Source: Burkholderiaceae bacterium (lineage in GTDB: Bacteria; Pseudomonadota; Gammaproteobacteria; Burkholderiales; Burkholderiaceae). Taken from it: a DNA stretch of 36,775 nt. Below the pieces are notes generated by a model that did not search any database, was not told where the DNA came from, and was given only the letters and a program-made list of their open reading frames with translations. This document shows, one piece after another, positions 1-8,080 of this stretch. The translations under genes and the position numbers were made by a program. Each line of letters opens with the position of its first letter. Within the stretch, counting starts at the first letter, position 1. Location: the NCBI GenBank assembly GCA_947448695.1, contig CANFOL010000021.1:1-36775 (forward strand). Direction: 5' to 3'.

Positions 1-1056
1 GTCATGGTTCTCAAACCTTTTGAAGAAAAATTTGCCTATTGGAATCCTGAGTTTGCTGTTTTATTTAACAGCTATTACAACGGAATCGGGGATAAGCATC
101 CGCGTAGTAAACGTGGTCTATTAACACGCCCTTCTCTAACAGAGGTTCTTCAATGGCGTAGCAATATCGAAGATAGGGTTACCCAACTATTAAAAGAAAA
201 TTCTTCTGCAGAATTAATGTGGTTAATACAACTCGGGATAAATCATGAGCAACAACATCAAGAATTACTATTAACGGATATTCACCATCTATTCTCTAAC
301 AACTCACTTTTTCCAAGCTACTCTTCTCAAAACAACTCTCCCCCCGCAGTAGAAAAGTCGTTTCAATGGCTTAAAGGTGTCAGCGGTATGGTAGAAATTG
401 GCTGTGAAGGTGATGCATTTTCTTTTGATAATGAAGGTCCCAAACATTCTGTCTTTAATCAGATTCACTCGATAGGTAATCGGCTCATTAGCAATTCTGA
501 ATGGCTTCGATTTATTGAAGCTGGTGGTTATCAAAATTTTCAATGGTGGTTAGATGCAGGTTGGGCATGGCTTCAGGCAGAAAAAATGACAGCTCCCTTG
601 TATTGGAATAAGAATGATCAAAATGAGTTTTTCCGCTTTTCTCTGAATGGCAATTCACCAATTCATATGCATGAGGCCGTATCGAATATCAGCTATTTTG
701 AAGCAGATGCTTTTGCGCGGTGGGCTAGTCAAAATCTCGAAGGCTTTGCTGGCGCCCGCCTACCAACTGAATTTGAATGGGAGGCTTTTGCTAAATCGAA
801 TACAGAACTCAATAATGATCTTTTTGGAAAAACCTGGCAATGGACGAGTAGCAGCTACAGCCCATATCCAGGCTATCAGCCATGGGGTGGGATTGCTGGT
901 GAGTACAACGGAAAGTTTATGGCAAATCAGATGATTCTGAGAGGAAGCTCGGCATACACGCCTGAAGGTCATTCCAGAATGACTTATCGTAATTTTTTTC
1001 CAACCCACTCACGCTGGCAAATGACAGGGTTAAGACTTGCTAAAGATGGTATTTGA
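1..1056 (+). CDS. EgtB-like iron-dependent sulfoxide synthase, 5'-truncated by window edge
   Basis: The reading frame is open to base 1, so the gene starts outside the window; the ATG at 4 is probably internal. The N-terminal part is a DinB-like bundle with the iron-ligand motif HEQQHQE (His codons at 244 and 256), matching the second and third Fe-binding histidines of EgtB. The first ligand of the family (WHLAHT-type motif) should lie just upstream of base 1. The C-terminal two thirds is a formylglycine-generating-enzyme fold with RLPTEFEWEAFA and a final GLRLA. EgtB enzymes join cysteine or glutathione to trimethylhistidine with O2 in ergothioneine synthesis. No egtD methyltransferase follows; it may lie upstream. 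The exact substrate (ergothioneine or a related thiol-histidine) cannot be told from this fragment. Confidence 0.85.
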   Translation, partial: VMVLKPFEEKFAYWNPEFAVLFNSYYNGIGDKHPRSKRGLLTRPSLTEVLQWRSNIEDRVTQLLKENSSAELMWLIQLGINHEQQHQELLLTDIHHLFSNNSLFPSYSSQNNSPPAVEKSFQWLKGVSGMVEIGCEGDAFSFDNEGPKHSVFNQIHSIGNRLISNSEWLRFIEAGGYQNFQWWLDAGWAWLQAEKMTAPLYWNKNDQNEFFRFSLNGNSPIHMHEAVSNISYFEADAFARWASQNLEGFAGARLPTEFEWEAFAKSNTELNNDLFGKTWQWTSSSYSPYPGYQPWGGIAGEYNGKFMANQMILRGSSAYTPEGHSRMTYRNFFPTHSRWQMTGLRLAKDGI

Positions 1057-1080
1057 ACTTGGTCATTTAACTAACCAAAA

Positions 1081-1111
1081 AGAAATAGATTCTGTGCACT
1101 TAGCTATTTCT
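1081..1111. terminator. Possible bidirectional hairpin between convergent genes
   Basis: An 8-base inverted repeat, AGAAATAG (1081-1088) and CTATTTCT (1104-1111), encloses a 15-base loop between the egtB-like stop and the convergent small gene. It is A/T-rich with no strong T-run, so termination is only a suggestion from position. Confidence 0.3.
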
Positions 1112-1126
1112 AAAAGCATAGATCTG

Positions 1127-1321
1127 CTACTTTTGTTCTGAGTCCTTATCCACTTCAACTTCAGACTCGACATCGTTATTGCTCTGGGGTTTAGCTATCA
1201 GAGGTTTCAAAGTTGGGGCTACCATTTTGTTGCCATCCCAAACTTGACCACACCAACACTGACCTTGGGAATTAATAATACAAACACCAGTCCCGCAACA
1301 TCTTTCGTCATAATTACTCAT
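1127..1321 (-). CDS. Small cysteine-rich protein of unknown function
   Basis: This 64-residue protein has an ATG start. The first 30 residues carry five cysteines in a tight pattern (Cys8, Cys9, Cys14, Cys22, Cys24) with the core CCGTGVC and CWCGQVWDG. The rest is an acidic, low-complexity tail rich in Glu, Asp, Ser and Val. The cysteine spacing suggests a metal site or small iron-sulfur/zinc knuckle, which is inference. There is no signal peptide or membrane helix, so it is probably cytoplasmic. It stands alone, convergent with the egtB-like gene and about 70 bases downstream of the FAD oxidoreductase on the same strand, so it could be the tail gene of that operon. I do not recognise a named family. 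Confidence 0.7.
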   Translation of the reverse strand: MSNYDERCCGTGVCIINSQGQCWCGQVWDGNKMVAPTLKPLIAKPQSNNDVESEVEVDKDSEQK

Positions 1322-1392
1322 AGTTTTTGGCTACCTATCATTCAATTACTTCATATTACATTCATTCGGACAGCACTTTACTCTATCGTGTA

Positions 1393-2382
1393 TTAAACAA
1401 AAATTGTGTTAATTTGCTTACCTAACATTTCTCCACTAGTCCAAGCTCCCTCAATAGTAGAATTTACTAACCAATCACCACAAATACCAATTCGATTACT
1501 TTGATCCAAAAGGAAGGATTCATTTCTAGGACTCTCTACTTTGGCATATCTCCATAAATGACTTTGATAGAGCTTACAAGGCTGTCCAGTGATTTTCTCA
1601 AAGGCACTAACTAATAAGAGCTCTACTTCGTAGTTACTGTAATGAATATATTCATTTGACCACTCTGAATTTGCCTGAGCAGTCCAGGATTCATAATTCG
1701 CTCTTGAAGGTTTAGAGTTATTACGCGCTATCCATGAAAAAGGGCTTTCATCCATAAATGCTCCATCAAAAGGTAGCGTAATGTCGCTATCTTGATAGGC
1801 GATAAGGGTCCAACAGGGTAACATCTTTGTATTCAAACAAATCTCCTGCAGATTTGTCATTTTTTTTGGAATTAAATCTGCTGCTTGTTTGGGGGGAATA
1901 GCCATAATAATCAGGTCAAAAGAATCTTGATGCTGCCCCTGCTCTTTTGAAGATAGTTTCCAAGAATTCTTCACTTTTTCGATTTTATTAATTGTCTGTG
2001 AAAATTGCACAGTCATATCAGCTACAAGAGATTTGGCTAATGAATTCATAGCTGGAACTCCAACATAACGCAATACGGAATGATCTACATCTACCACTTC
2101 ATTTTTATTGTAGGAAACGATTTTCCCTAACCATGGCTTTATAAAACCTTTTGTGAGCCACGAATTCGTAATAAGCTTAAAAGAGTCTCCTTTTGCGGTA
2201 AAGTACTGCGCACCATGGTCAGCGGTCCAATGCTCGAATATCCGAGAACTCATTCGACCTCCTGGATGAGCACTTTTATCGAACAATGTGACTTTTTTTC
2301 CAGCTTGAACAAGCGCTTTAGCGCAAGATATACCAGCCATACCGGCACCAATCACGCCAATATTTTCAATTTTCATATTCAA
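1393..2382 (-). CDS. Renalase-like FAD/NAD(P)-dependent oxidoreductase
   Basis: A flavoprotein of about 327-329 residues. The N-terminus has the Rossmann FAD motif GAGMAGISCAKA followed by the acidic end (LFDKS), then GGRMSSR and DHGAQYF, the signature of the amine-oxidase/renalase-like group. The C-terminus has the second FAD motif GICGDWL with IEGAWTSGE. Such proteins oxidise amines or reduced nicotinamide isomers; the substrate here is unknown. The frame can start at TTG (2382), which overlaps the stop of the upstream DCC gene by four bases, or at ATG (2376), two codons later, which I think more likely. Coupling to the DCC-family gene implies a shared redox role. Confidence 0.85.
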   Translation of the reverse strand: MNMKIENIGVIGAGMAGISCAKALVQAGKKVTLFDKSAHPGGRMSSRIFEHWTADHGAQYFTAKGDSFKLITNSWLTKGFIKPWLGKIVSYNKNEVVDVDHSVLRYVGVPAMNSLAKSLVADMTVQFSQTINKIEKVKNSWKLSSKEQGQHQDSFDLIIMAIPPKQAADLIPKKMTNLQEICLNTKMLPCWTLIAYQDSDITLPFDGAFMDESPFSWIARNNSKPSRANYESWTAQANSEWSNEYIHYSNYEVELLLVSAFEKITGQPCKLYQSHLWRYAKVESPRNESFLLDQSNRIGICGDWLVNSTIEGAWTSGEMLGKQINTIFV

Positions 2383-2825
2383 TCAACTTTATTAGACTTC
2401 TTAGCCAACCACAAAGCACTTGGCCCAAAAATCTTGGATATTTGATGACGAAACTTGGCAAAGAAGCAATAAGAAGAATCTAAGATTGGCCTTAAATAAG
2501 AACGAGAAAATATCCAAGATAAGAAAGGAAGGTTGGCTCTAAGGTAAGCCTGTGTAAAGACTTCAACCCCTTGAATTAATTGTCCACTTTCATATTGTGC
2601 ATACATCGAGGCTAAGGCCTGATTACAGGAAATGCCCGCTTCATTTGGATTGAAGTCGCGTGAATGAATGTCAACGAAATTGAGCAGGCCTAATACATTG
2701 CGATTCTCTAAAAAAAGAATCTCAGCTTGGCATAAAGGGCACGCTCCATCATAAAACAGAGTGAGTTTTTCAAGTTGCTTCATTGAGCCTATATTAAGTC
2801 TTATTGATAAAGTTTGCTTATTCAT
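2379..2825 (-). CDS. DCC-family thiol-disulfide oxidoreductase-like protein (YuxK/DUF393)
   Basis: A 148-residue protein with the family-defining motif LFYDGACPLCQ near residue 24, the DxxCPLC site that gives the DCC family its name. LNFVDI and NPNEAGIS follow, the usual next conserved blocks. The members' role is not firmly known; the CxxC suggests thiol-disulfide chemistry. Two starts are possible: the first ATG (2825) or Met15, which sits immediately before the conserved core. The gene is upstream of and translationally coupled to the FAD oxidoreductase (four-base overlap or near contact), so the two form a two-gene redox operon. Confidence 0.85.
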   Translation of the reverse strand: MNKQTLSIRLNIGSMKQLEKLTLFYDGACPLCQAEILFLENRNVLGLLNFVDIHSRDFNPNEAGISCNQALASMYAQYESGQLIQGVEVFTQAYLRANLPFLSWIFSRSYLRPILDSSYCFFAKFRHQISKIFGPSALWLAKKSNKVD

Positions 2826-3016
2826 CTAACAAAAAATTTCATGGCAATATGACCGAACCACAAAATACTTAGGCGAAAAAACTGATATAACTAAGGGGCA
2901 AAAGAGCTTTTTCTATTGAATTAGGCTCTAATCAGATTGGGCGAATCTTAAAACAGGTTACAGCAATTTTCCAACTTATGGGAATGAACATTGAAATGGA
3001 AAAGCCTACATCTATT

Positions 3017-3460
3017 TTAATAATTAACGCCGTGACCTTTAATGTAATTTTCAAGGAAACTGATTTGTGAATCTTGATTTTTCATAATCTCTTTTACCAA
3101 ATCACCAACCGAGATAATACCAAGAACTTTCTGCCCTTTGAGAACAGGTAAGTGACGAATCCTTTTAGCATTCATAATACTCATGCATTGATCTGCCGTA
3201 AAATCCTCTGCTACGACAAATGGATGGTTGGTCATTATTTCACTAATTTTGGTGGTTTTAGGGCTAAGGCCATTGAGCAATACTTTAATAGCACAATCAC
3301 CCTGTGAAACGATACCCTGTAGTTTGCCATCATCAATCACAAGAATCGACCGAATCCGATTGTCTTTCATTTTTTGTAGCGCAGATAAAACAGCATCTGA
3401 GCTTTCTACAGAAACGATTAGGTGCTCTTTTTGGGATAATATTTGCTTGACAGTGGACAT
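3017..3460 (-). CDS. Two-CBS-domain protein
   Basis: A 147-residue protein made of a tandem CBS pair (Bateman module). CBS1 spans about residues 10-65 with DNRIRSILVIDDGKLQGIVS; CBS2 spans about 75-135 with KRIRHLPVLKGQKVLGIIS followed by GDLVKEIM. Stand-alone Bateman proteins bind adenine nucleotides such as AMP, ATP or SAM and act as energy sensors or regulators of partner enzymes. There is no catalytic domain. It is monocistronic: the DCC gene lies on the same strand about 190 bases downstream, and the SDR diverges upstream. Function beyond nucleotide sensing cannot be assigned. Confidence 0.9.
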   Translation of the reverse strand: MSTVKQILSQKEHLIVSVESSDAVLSALQKMKDNRIRSILVIDDGKLQGIVSQGDCAIKVLLNGLSPKTTKISEIMTNHPFVVAEDFTADQCMSIMNAKRIRHLPVLKGQKVLGIISVGDLVKEIMKNQDSQISFLENYIKGHGVNY

Positions 3461-3676
3461 AAATGAACTCGAAATTAGAAATAAATAATCTTTATACTGA
3501 AATAGATTCCTTATAGTTTCTCATATTTTTATGAAAAACATTGTTGAGCATCATAAATTACAATTCTTCTAACACTCTTAAATTAAATCCCTAAAGGATT
3601 AAACCACTAAAATTTCCATACAAATCAAATCTTAGGATTGATAGTGATCTAGTATGTTTATAAGTAAAACCATTTA
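3461..3676. other. Divergent intergenic region between CBS and SDR genes
   Basis: An AT-rich spacer of 216 bases between divergent genes that must hold promoters for both. A small inverted repeat (AATCC at 3586-3590 and GGATT at 3596-3600) is visible. No strong -35/-10 pair was convincing. Confidence 0.4.
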
Positions 3677-4381
3677 TTGGCCATTTTGAAAATACTGCCC
3701 AACCCCTTTCGTGCATTAATCATTGGTTCTTCTGGCACCATAGGATCTGCTTTTATAGAATTACTCAAGCAAAACCCATCGTGCACTGAAGTGGTTGGTG
3801 TTCACCGTCATGCAGAACACCCAATTGATTATCAAAACCCTGAATCGATAGAGAGTTGCGCTCATTCGCTTTTGAGAGATAGCCCTTTCCAACTCATCAT
3901 TAATACGATTGGTATCTTACATAGCAACGACTGGATGCCTGAAAAGAAGCTTGATGATCTGAATGCTGAACAATTAATAGCCTTAATGAAAATCAATGCT
4001 ATTGGACCAGCGTTAACCATCCACTCCTTCTCCAAGCTTTTAGACCCCAAAAATAGCATCATGGTGACACTTTCTGCTAAGGTAGGCAGTATTGAGGATA
4101 ACCGCCTTGGCGGGTGGTACAGCTACCGCGCCTCAAAGGCCGCCCTCAATATGTTGATCAAAACAGCTTCTATTGAATGGGCTCGAACAAAACCCCATTC
4201 TGCATTAATCGCCATGCATCCAGGTACCGTCAACTCAAGACTCTCCAAACCGTTTCGTGGGGAGCAAATTGGAAGGCCTGCTATCGATGCCGTAACCGAT
4301 ATGTTTGCAGTCATAGAAAATCTGACAATCGAAGATTCGGGAAGCTTTGTTTCTTACTCGGGGGAAAAATTACCTTGGTAG
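3677..4381 (+). CDS. Short-chain dehydrogenase/reductase (C-factor-like SDR)
   Basis: A 234-residue classical SDR. The cofactor motif GSSGTIG is at residues 17-23, and the catalytic YRASK (YxxxK) lies in the block GGWYSYRASKAALNML. HPGTV follows, as is usual after the active site. It matches the size of the CsgA/C-factor-like SDR group often found next to photolyase genes. No ATG is available at the right place: an in-frame TAA lies just upstream, so translation begins at TTG (3677) or the TTG at 3686. The 3' end overlaps the convergent DUF2256 gene by 12 bases. The substrate is unknown. Confidence 0.85.
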   Translation: MAILKILPNPFRALIIGSSGTIGSAFIELLKQNPSCTEVVGVHRHAEHPIDYQNPESIESCAHSLLRDSPFQLIINTIGILHSNDWMPEKKLDDLNAEQLIALMKINAIGPALTIHSFSKLLDPKNSIMVTLSAKVGSIEDNRLGGWYSYRASKAALNMLIKTASIEWARTKPHSALIAMHPGTVNSRLSKPFRGEQIGRPAIDAVTDMFAVIENLTIEDSGSFVSYSGEKLPW

Positions 4382-4555
4382 TAAGCGATCTCCCCTTATT
4401 GGTCTAAGCCTTCGTTTTTTCCTACAGGCATCAGAACAATATTTAATCGATTCCCAGTTTTTTGCCCAAGACTTTCTCCATGTCATTTCTTTTTTACGGA
4501 CAATGCAGGTTTTACTTGGTAGAAAGCTTTTATTACCTTTAAAAGAATCTTTCAT
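4370..4555 (-). CDS. DUF2256 small zinc-ribbon-like protein with an altered cysteine
   Basis: A 61-residue basic protein. It matches the DUF2256 layout seen beside photolyases: a Cys-x2-Cys, then TWRKSWAKNW, then KYCSDACRKK. Here Cys17, Cys40 and Cys44 are present, but the expected second cysteine of the first pair is Arg20 (codon CGT at 4498-4496, one base from TGT). It follows the photolyase stop by 8 bases on the same strand, completing a DUF2805-photolyase-DUF2256 operon. Its 3' end overlaps the convergent SDR gene. Function is unknown; the usual inference is a small metal-binding partner of FeS photolyases. Loss of one ligand could impair metal binding. Confidence 0.8.
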   Translation of the reverse strand: MKDSFKGNKSFLPSKTCIVRKKEMTWRKSWAKNWESIKYCSDACRKKRRLRPIRGDRLLPR

Positions 4556-4563
4556 ATTTGACT

Positions 4564-6090
4564 TTAGAGATCATCCAAGTGATCCAAAAGATGCTCGGCA
4601 TACTTCACAATTGACTGTTGGTCATCATCACTAATTCTATTGAGGTTGGCGGTCATCAATCGTGTTCTAGGATTCGATTCAAACTGACTTCGATGTTGAA
4701 TTAAAAAATTCCAATATAAATTAGTCACGGGACATGCTTTTTCGCCAAAGCGAACTTCAGGTTTGTATTTGCATGAATCACAATAATTACTCATACGCTT
4801 GATATAGGCCCCACTTGCAATGTAGGGCTTACTAGTAAAACGTCCGCCATTGGCAAACAAAGCCATGCCAGCTGTATTAGGTAACTCCACCCACTCAATT
4901 GCATCAACATAGATTGCCAAAAACCAATCACATACTTGTGATGGCAGTATCTCTGCCAATAGGGCGAAGTTGCCCATGACCATCAAACGTTGAATATGAT
5001 GTGCATAGCCATGCTTCAATGTTTGACCAATGGCATCTTTCATACAGGACATTTGCGTCTCACTCGTCCAATACCACTTAGGTAATGATCTTTGATGATT
5101 GTAATAATTATCTAAAGACATTTGAGGCATATCAAGGTAATACATACCCCGAACAAATTCTCGCCAACCTAAAATTTGACGAATAAATCCTTCTATGGAA
5201 GAAAGATCTAAGGAGTATTTTTTCCAAGCTTGTAAAACGGCATTCACCACTTCTCTTGGATTGAGTAATTTTAAGTTCAGTGAACTCGAAAGCATTGAAT
5301 GCCACCCAAATGGCGTATCTGTCCACATCGCATCCTGAAATACTCCAAAATATCTCAGCCGGTATTCGACAAAGTAATCGAGAGCTTCTAATGCTTGTTT
5401 CCGGGTGACAGGCCACCGAAAATGATCAAGTGATCCTGGATGATCTGCATAGGTAGCATGAACATAGTCAATCACTTCTTTGGTAATTGAGTCCGGTTCA
5501 AATAACACTGGTTGATCAATCATTCCCGGCCCCTTTTTGGGATAGGATTTACGATTATCTTGATCAAAATTCCACTGCCCGCCCTCTGGGTTTCCCTCAG
5601 AGTCGATCAAAATATGATGGGTCTTTCTCATTAATCGATAAAAGTACTCTAACCGAATCTCTTTTTTTCCCGCAGCCCACTTTACAAATTCTTGATGGGT
5701 GCAGTAGAAATGGTCGTCTTCACGCATCTCAAGTTGGATAGCTAATTCGTGAGCTAACTCCTCAATCTGTTTCTTTAAGCGCCATTCACCAGGCTCAACA
5801 CAAATTAAATGCTTAATCTTCTCATTGACTAATTTTTCCTTTACAGCATCAACGATGGATAGCTGAGGACTTTGAATATAGGTTAGCGGATAATTTAACT
5901 CTCTCAAACGGTTAGCGAAGTGCCTCATGGCTGACAAAAATAAAGTTATCTTGGCCTTATGGGACCATACATAACTCGCCTCGTCAGCTGACTCAATCAT
6001 GATGACTTCATCAATCCTTGGATCAAAGTCTCGCAGGGCTGCTCCCTGCAAATCTAACTGGTCCCCCAAGATGAGGATAAGTCTTTTCAT
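4564..6090 (-). CDS. phrB: FeS-containing bacterial cryptochrome/(6-4) photolyase family protein
   Basis: A 508-residue protein starting MKRLILILGDQL, typical of the FeS-BCP (CryB/PhrB) class. Residues 1-130 form the alpha/beta antenna domain; the C-terminal helical half binds FAD. Four cysteines fall almost exactly where Agrobacterium PhrB has its [4Fe-4S] ligands: Cys349, Cys437, Cys440 and Cys453 (YCDSCKY and EKACPV). HGYAHHIQRLMVMGN is the conserved (6-4) photolyase block. The family repairs (6-4) photoproducts in UV-damaged DNA using blue light. The gene begins within four bases of the end of the DUF2805 gene and is followed 8 bases on by DUF2256. The symbol is used by class, not by tested activity. 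Confidence 0.93.
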   Translation of the reverse strand: MKRLILILGDQLDLQGAALRDFDPRIDEVIMIESADEASYVWSHKAKITLFLSAMRHFANRLRELNYPLTYIQSPQLSIVDAVKEKLVNEKIKHLICVEPGEWRLKKQIEELAHELAIQLEMREDDHFYCTHQEFVKWAAGKKEIRLEYFYRLMRKTHHILIDSEGNPEGGQWNFDQDNRKSYPKKGPGMIDQPVLFEPDSITKEVIDYVHATYADHPGSLDHFRWPVTRKQALEALDYFVEYRLRYFGVFQDAMWTDTPFGWHSMLSSSLNLKLLNPREVVNAVLQAWKKYSLDLSSIEGFIRQILGWREFVRGMYYLDMPQMSLDNYYNHQRSLPKWYWTSETQMSCMKDAIGQTLKHGYAHHIQRLMVMGNFALLAEILPSQVCDWFLAIYVDAIEWVELPNTAGMALFANGGRFTSKPYIASGAYIKRMSNYCDSCKYKPEVRFGEKACPVTNLYWNFLIQHRSQFESNPRTRLMTANLNRISDDDQQSIVKYAEHLLDHLDDL

Positions 6091-6356
6091 TTATTTTTAT
6101 ACTGGGTAGGGCAATATGCGCGTTTGACTTTTTCACTACGAAGAGCAACGTGCTTGGTTGCTCTTCCGGTGACACGCTTACGCCACAACTCAAAAGAACT
6201 TCGTTTTAACTGATGGCGCATGAGTTGAATCACTTGAGACTCCAATAAACCAAACGATTTCTCTATTGCATCAAATGGCGTGCGATCTTCCCAAGCCATT
6301 TCGATTAGGCGAGATATTTCAGACTCAGTGAGGGAATTTAAAATGGTTTTTGGCAC
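6087..6356 (-). CDS. DUF2805 (TIGR03643) family protein
   Basis: An 89-residue basic protein with the features of the DUF2805/TIGR03643 family: LTESEISRLIEMAWEDRTPF, then an HTH-like segment with LLESQVIQLMRH, then FELWRKRVTGR. The start is GTG (6356); the nearest ATG is out of frame. The stop overlaps the photolyase start (ATGA type, four bases), indicating translational coupling. The family is regularly found beside FeS photolyases. Its size and helix pattern suggest a small DNA-binding or adaptor protein, which is inference; no function is established to my knowledge. Confidence 0.85.
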   Translation of the reverse strand: MPKTILNSLTESEISRLIEMAWEDRTPFDAIEKSFGLLESQVIQLMRHQLKRSSFELWRKRVTGRATKHVALRSEKVKRAYCPTQYKNK

Positions 6357-6450
6357 ATTGCAAGTTTAAGACTTTTTAAAAACTTTCGCATAAGATATCT
6401 ATTTTCAAGTCTGATTCATGCAAGATAGTTTATTGAACTCATAAATCTCC

Positions 6451-6798
6451 ATGATTGGCAAAGCTCGCAAAAAGCTTATTTCACTTGAGCACATCTCGCC
6501 TCCAGCAACAATGGAGGCTATTTGTCCAATTTGCGATCGTTCAATACCAGAATCTCAAAAAGACGCTCATCACCTCATACCAAAATCAAAGGGTGGAAAA
6601 ACAACTGAATATCTTCATCGTATTTGTCATCGCCAGATTCATGCTCTTTTTACTGAAACAGAACTAGCTGCGCAATTTAATACAACGGCTACTCTGCAAC
6701 AACATCCTGAAATGGTGAAGTTTATTCAATGGATAAAAACAAAGCCAAATCATTTTTATGAAAAATCACGAAAAAGCTCGCGCTTAAAAGAGCGTTAA
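6451..6798 (+). CDS. HNH endonuclease family protein
   Basis: A 115-residue protein with a compact HNH-type zinc site: CPICDRSIP, then DAHHLIPKSKGGK, then HRICHRQIHALF. The first CxxC and the later Cys/His pair would hold structural zinc, and HH plus the second His give the nuclease beta-beta-alpha metal site. The tail (QHPEMVKFIQWI) is conserved in this stand-alone class. Translation may begin at ATG 6451 or at ATG 6511 (Met21), which lies directly before the core and matches the short N-termini usual in this class. The biological target is unknown. It is divergent from the DUF2805-photolyase operon. Confidence 0.85.
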   Translation: MIGKARKKLISLEHISPPATMEAICPICDRSIPESQKDAHHLIPKSKGGKTTEYLHRICHRQIHALFTETELAAQFNTTATLQQHPEMVKFIQWIKTKPNHFYEKSRKSSRLKER

Positions 6799-6810
6799 GT
6801 TTTGAATTAT

Positions 6811-6851
6811 CAAAAGGATACACGCCCACTATTTCTGCTGAGGCTTCGCTT
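6811..6851. repeat. Degenerate copy of the intergenic hairpin repeat
   Basis: The sequence contains CGCCCACTATTTCTGCTGAG, closely matching the copy at 13372-13408 (CGCCCACTATTTCTAATGAG). It sits between the convergent HNH and sulfatase-modifying-factor-like genes, where a terminator is expected, but its stem is poor. Confidence 0.5.
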
Positions 6852-6869
6852 AAGTATGGCTCAATTCAA

Positions 6870-7757
6870 CTATTCAGGCTTATTGGTGCTTGCACAACGA
6901 AATCCAATGTTGTGGTGACCTGCTTTCGGACTTCGGGATAAGTATTTGCCCCGCTGAGTGGTTGTAATTTCCTGAGCATCTGAATCATGTCCACCACCTC
7001 GAGTGCCACGAATCGGCCCCGTATTTTGGTTTTCTCTGCCATCATCAGGCCTATACGGATAGGGTTGATAGGCGCTAGATACCCACTCCCACTGATTTCC
7101 AGCCATATCTAAAATGCCATATGGGCTTGCTCCATCCGGAAATGCATCAGCTGGTGCCGATGAGTTAAAGGGCGCTCCAAAATGGGCTAGTCTCGTATTC
7201 GGCACAGCATTGCCCCATGGATATTTACGACCATCAGTGCCCCGCGCTGCTTTTTCCCACTCAGCCTCAGTAGGCAATCTCTTATTTAACCAGGCACAGT
7301 AATCTCGGGCTCCCACCCAACTTACTTCATTCACTGGGTGTAATCCATAACCGAGATCAGCTTGCCATGTTGAGTTTTGAAGATGGATTCTGGCATCACG
7401 ATCATCATCATCATAAAAAGTTTCTCCCCGCTGGTTTTTTAGACCTTGGGAATGAAGAAATTGCGCAAAATCATGATTAGTTACCGGAAGAATATCTAGA
7501 TAAAAGGATTTAACAAAAATAGTATGTTCTGGTTTTTCATCATCCGGACCAACATTAGATCCCATCGTGAAAGATCCGGCTGAAATGAGCGCCATCTTTT
7601 TTGAAGATTTAAGTTCTTTGGAATTAATTTGTGCATGAGCAATCGCCACAAAAGCAAGTGCTGTAAAAATAACCATGACTCTTCGTCTATCAAAATATTT
7701 TGCTACGGATTTATTTGACAAAGCTTTTTCCCCGCATGGTAAATTTATTAAGTTCAA
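6870..7757 (-). CDS. Exported formylglycine-generating-enzyme-like (SUMF1 domain) protein
   Basis: A protein of up to 295 residues. A hydrophobic segment at about 28-43 (MVIFTALAFVAIAHAQ), preceded by Arg24-26, looks like a signal peptide. The rest is a SUMF1/FGE-sulfatase fold: AGSFTMGSNVGPDDEKPEH, VNEVSWVGARDYCAWLNKR, LPTEAEWEKAARG, a WEWVSS block and a final IGFRCA. Most bacterial members of this kind are not formylglycine generators; the substrate is unknown. The listed start is TTG; the ATG at 7676 (Met28) is an alternative but would drop the positive charges before the hydrophobic core. No sulfatase gene is nearby, so sulfatase maturation is not supported by context. Confidence 0.8.
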   Translation of the reverse strand: MNLINLPCGEKALSNKSVAKYFDRRRVMVIFTALAFVAIAHAQINSKELKSSKKMALISAGSFTMGSNVGPDDEKPEHTIFVKSFYLDILPVTNHDFAQFLHSQGLKNQRGETFYDDDDRDARIHLQNSTWQADLGYGLHPVNEVSWVGARDYCAWLNKRLPTEAEWEKAARGTDGRKYPWGNAVPNTRLAHFGAPFNSSAPADAFPDGASPYGILDMAGNQWEWVSSAYQPYPYRPDDGRENQNTGPIRGTRGGGHDSDAQEITTTQRGKYLSRSPKAGHHNIGFRCASTNKPE

Positions 7758-7996
7758 CCTATATGGATATTATCCATAAATTCTAATTCTATAGAGTCAA
7801 TAAAGCTTTCATTATAAAAAAGCCTTAGGAAAATATCTAAACGGATTGATATTCTTAGTTAAACTTGTCACAAAGTGCTGCATATGTTGTTGGTAGATCG
7901 AGTAGCTTACCCGAGTCATAAGTAAATAATCCAAAAAGAGAAAGACTTTGCAAAATTTGCTAAATCTTTGAATATGAGTGGTTAGCAACTATTTAA
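7758..7996. other. Intergenic region, nothing identified
   Basis: About 240 AT-rich bases upstream of the SUMF1-like gene. No open frame here has a recognisable product. It presumably holds the promoter of the minus-strand gene and the lost 5' end of the FCD regulator. Confidence 0.4.
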
Positions 7997-8080
7997 ATTT
8001 ACAAATGTCCAGTCTTCACAAAAATAAGGCTTACTCCAAAATCTAAACGTAATTTCAATAGTCAGGATGTCGGCATATTA

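Noticed and set aside
2896..3069. Open plus-strand frame of about 55 codons before and overlapping the end of the CBS gene
   Set aside because: It has no good start, no ribosome site and no recognised motif, and it overlaps a well-supported gene on the other strand.
4347..4634. 95-codon plus-strand frame across the SDR end
   Set aside because: It is a shadow of the DUF2256 and photolyase genes on the minus strand, which match known families.
7114..7302. Plus-strand frame inside the sulfatase-modifying-factor-like gene
   Set aside because: It lies opposite a clear FGE-fold coding region and has no family features.
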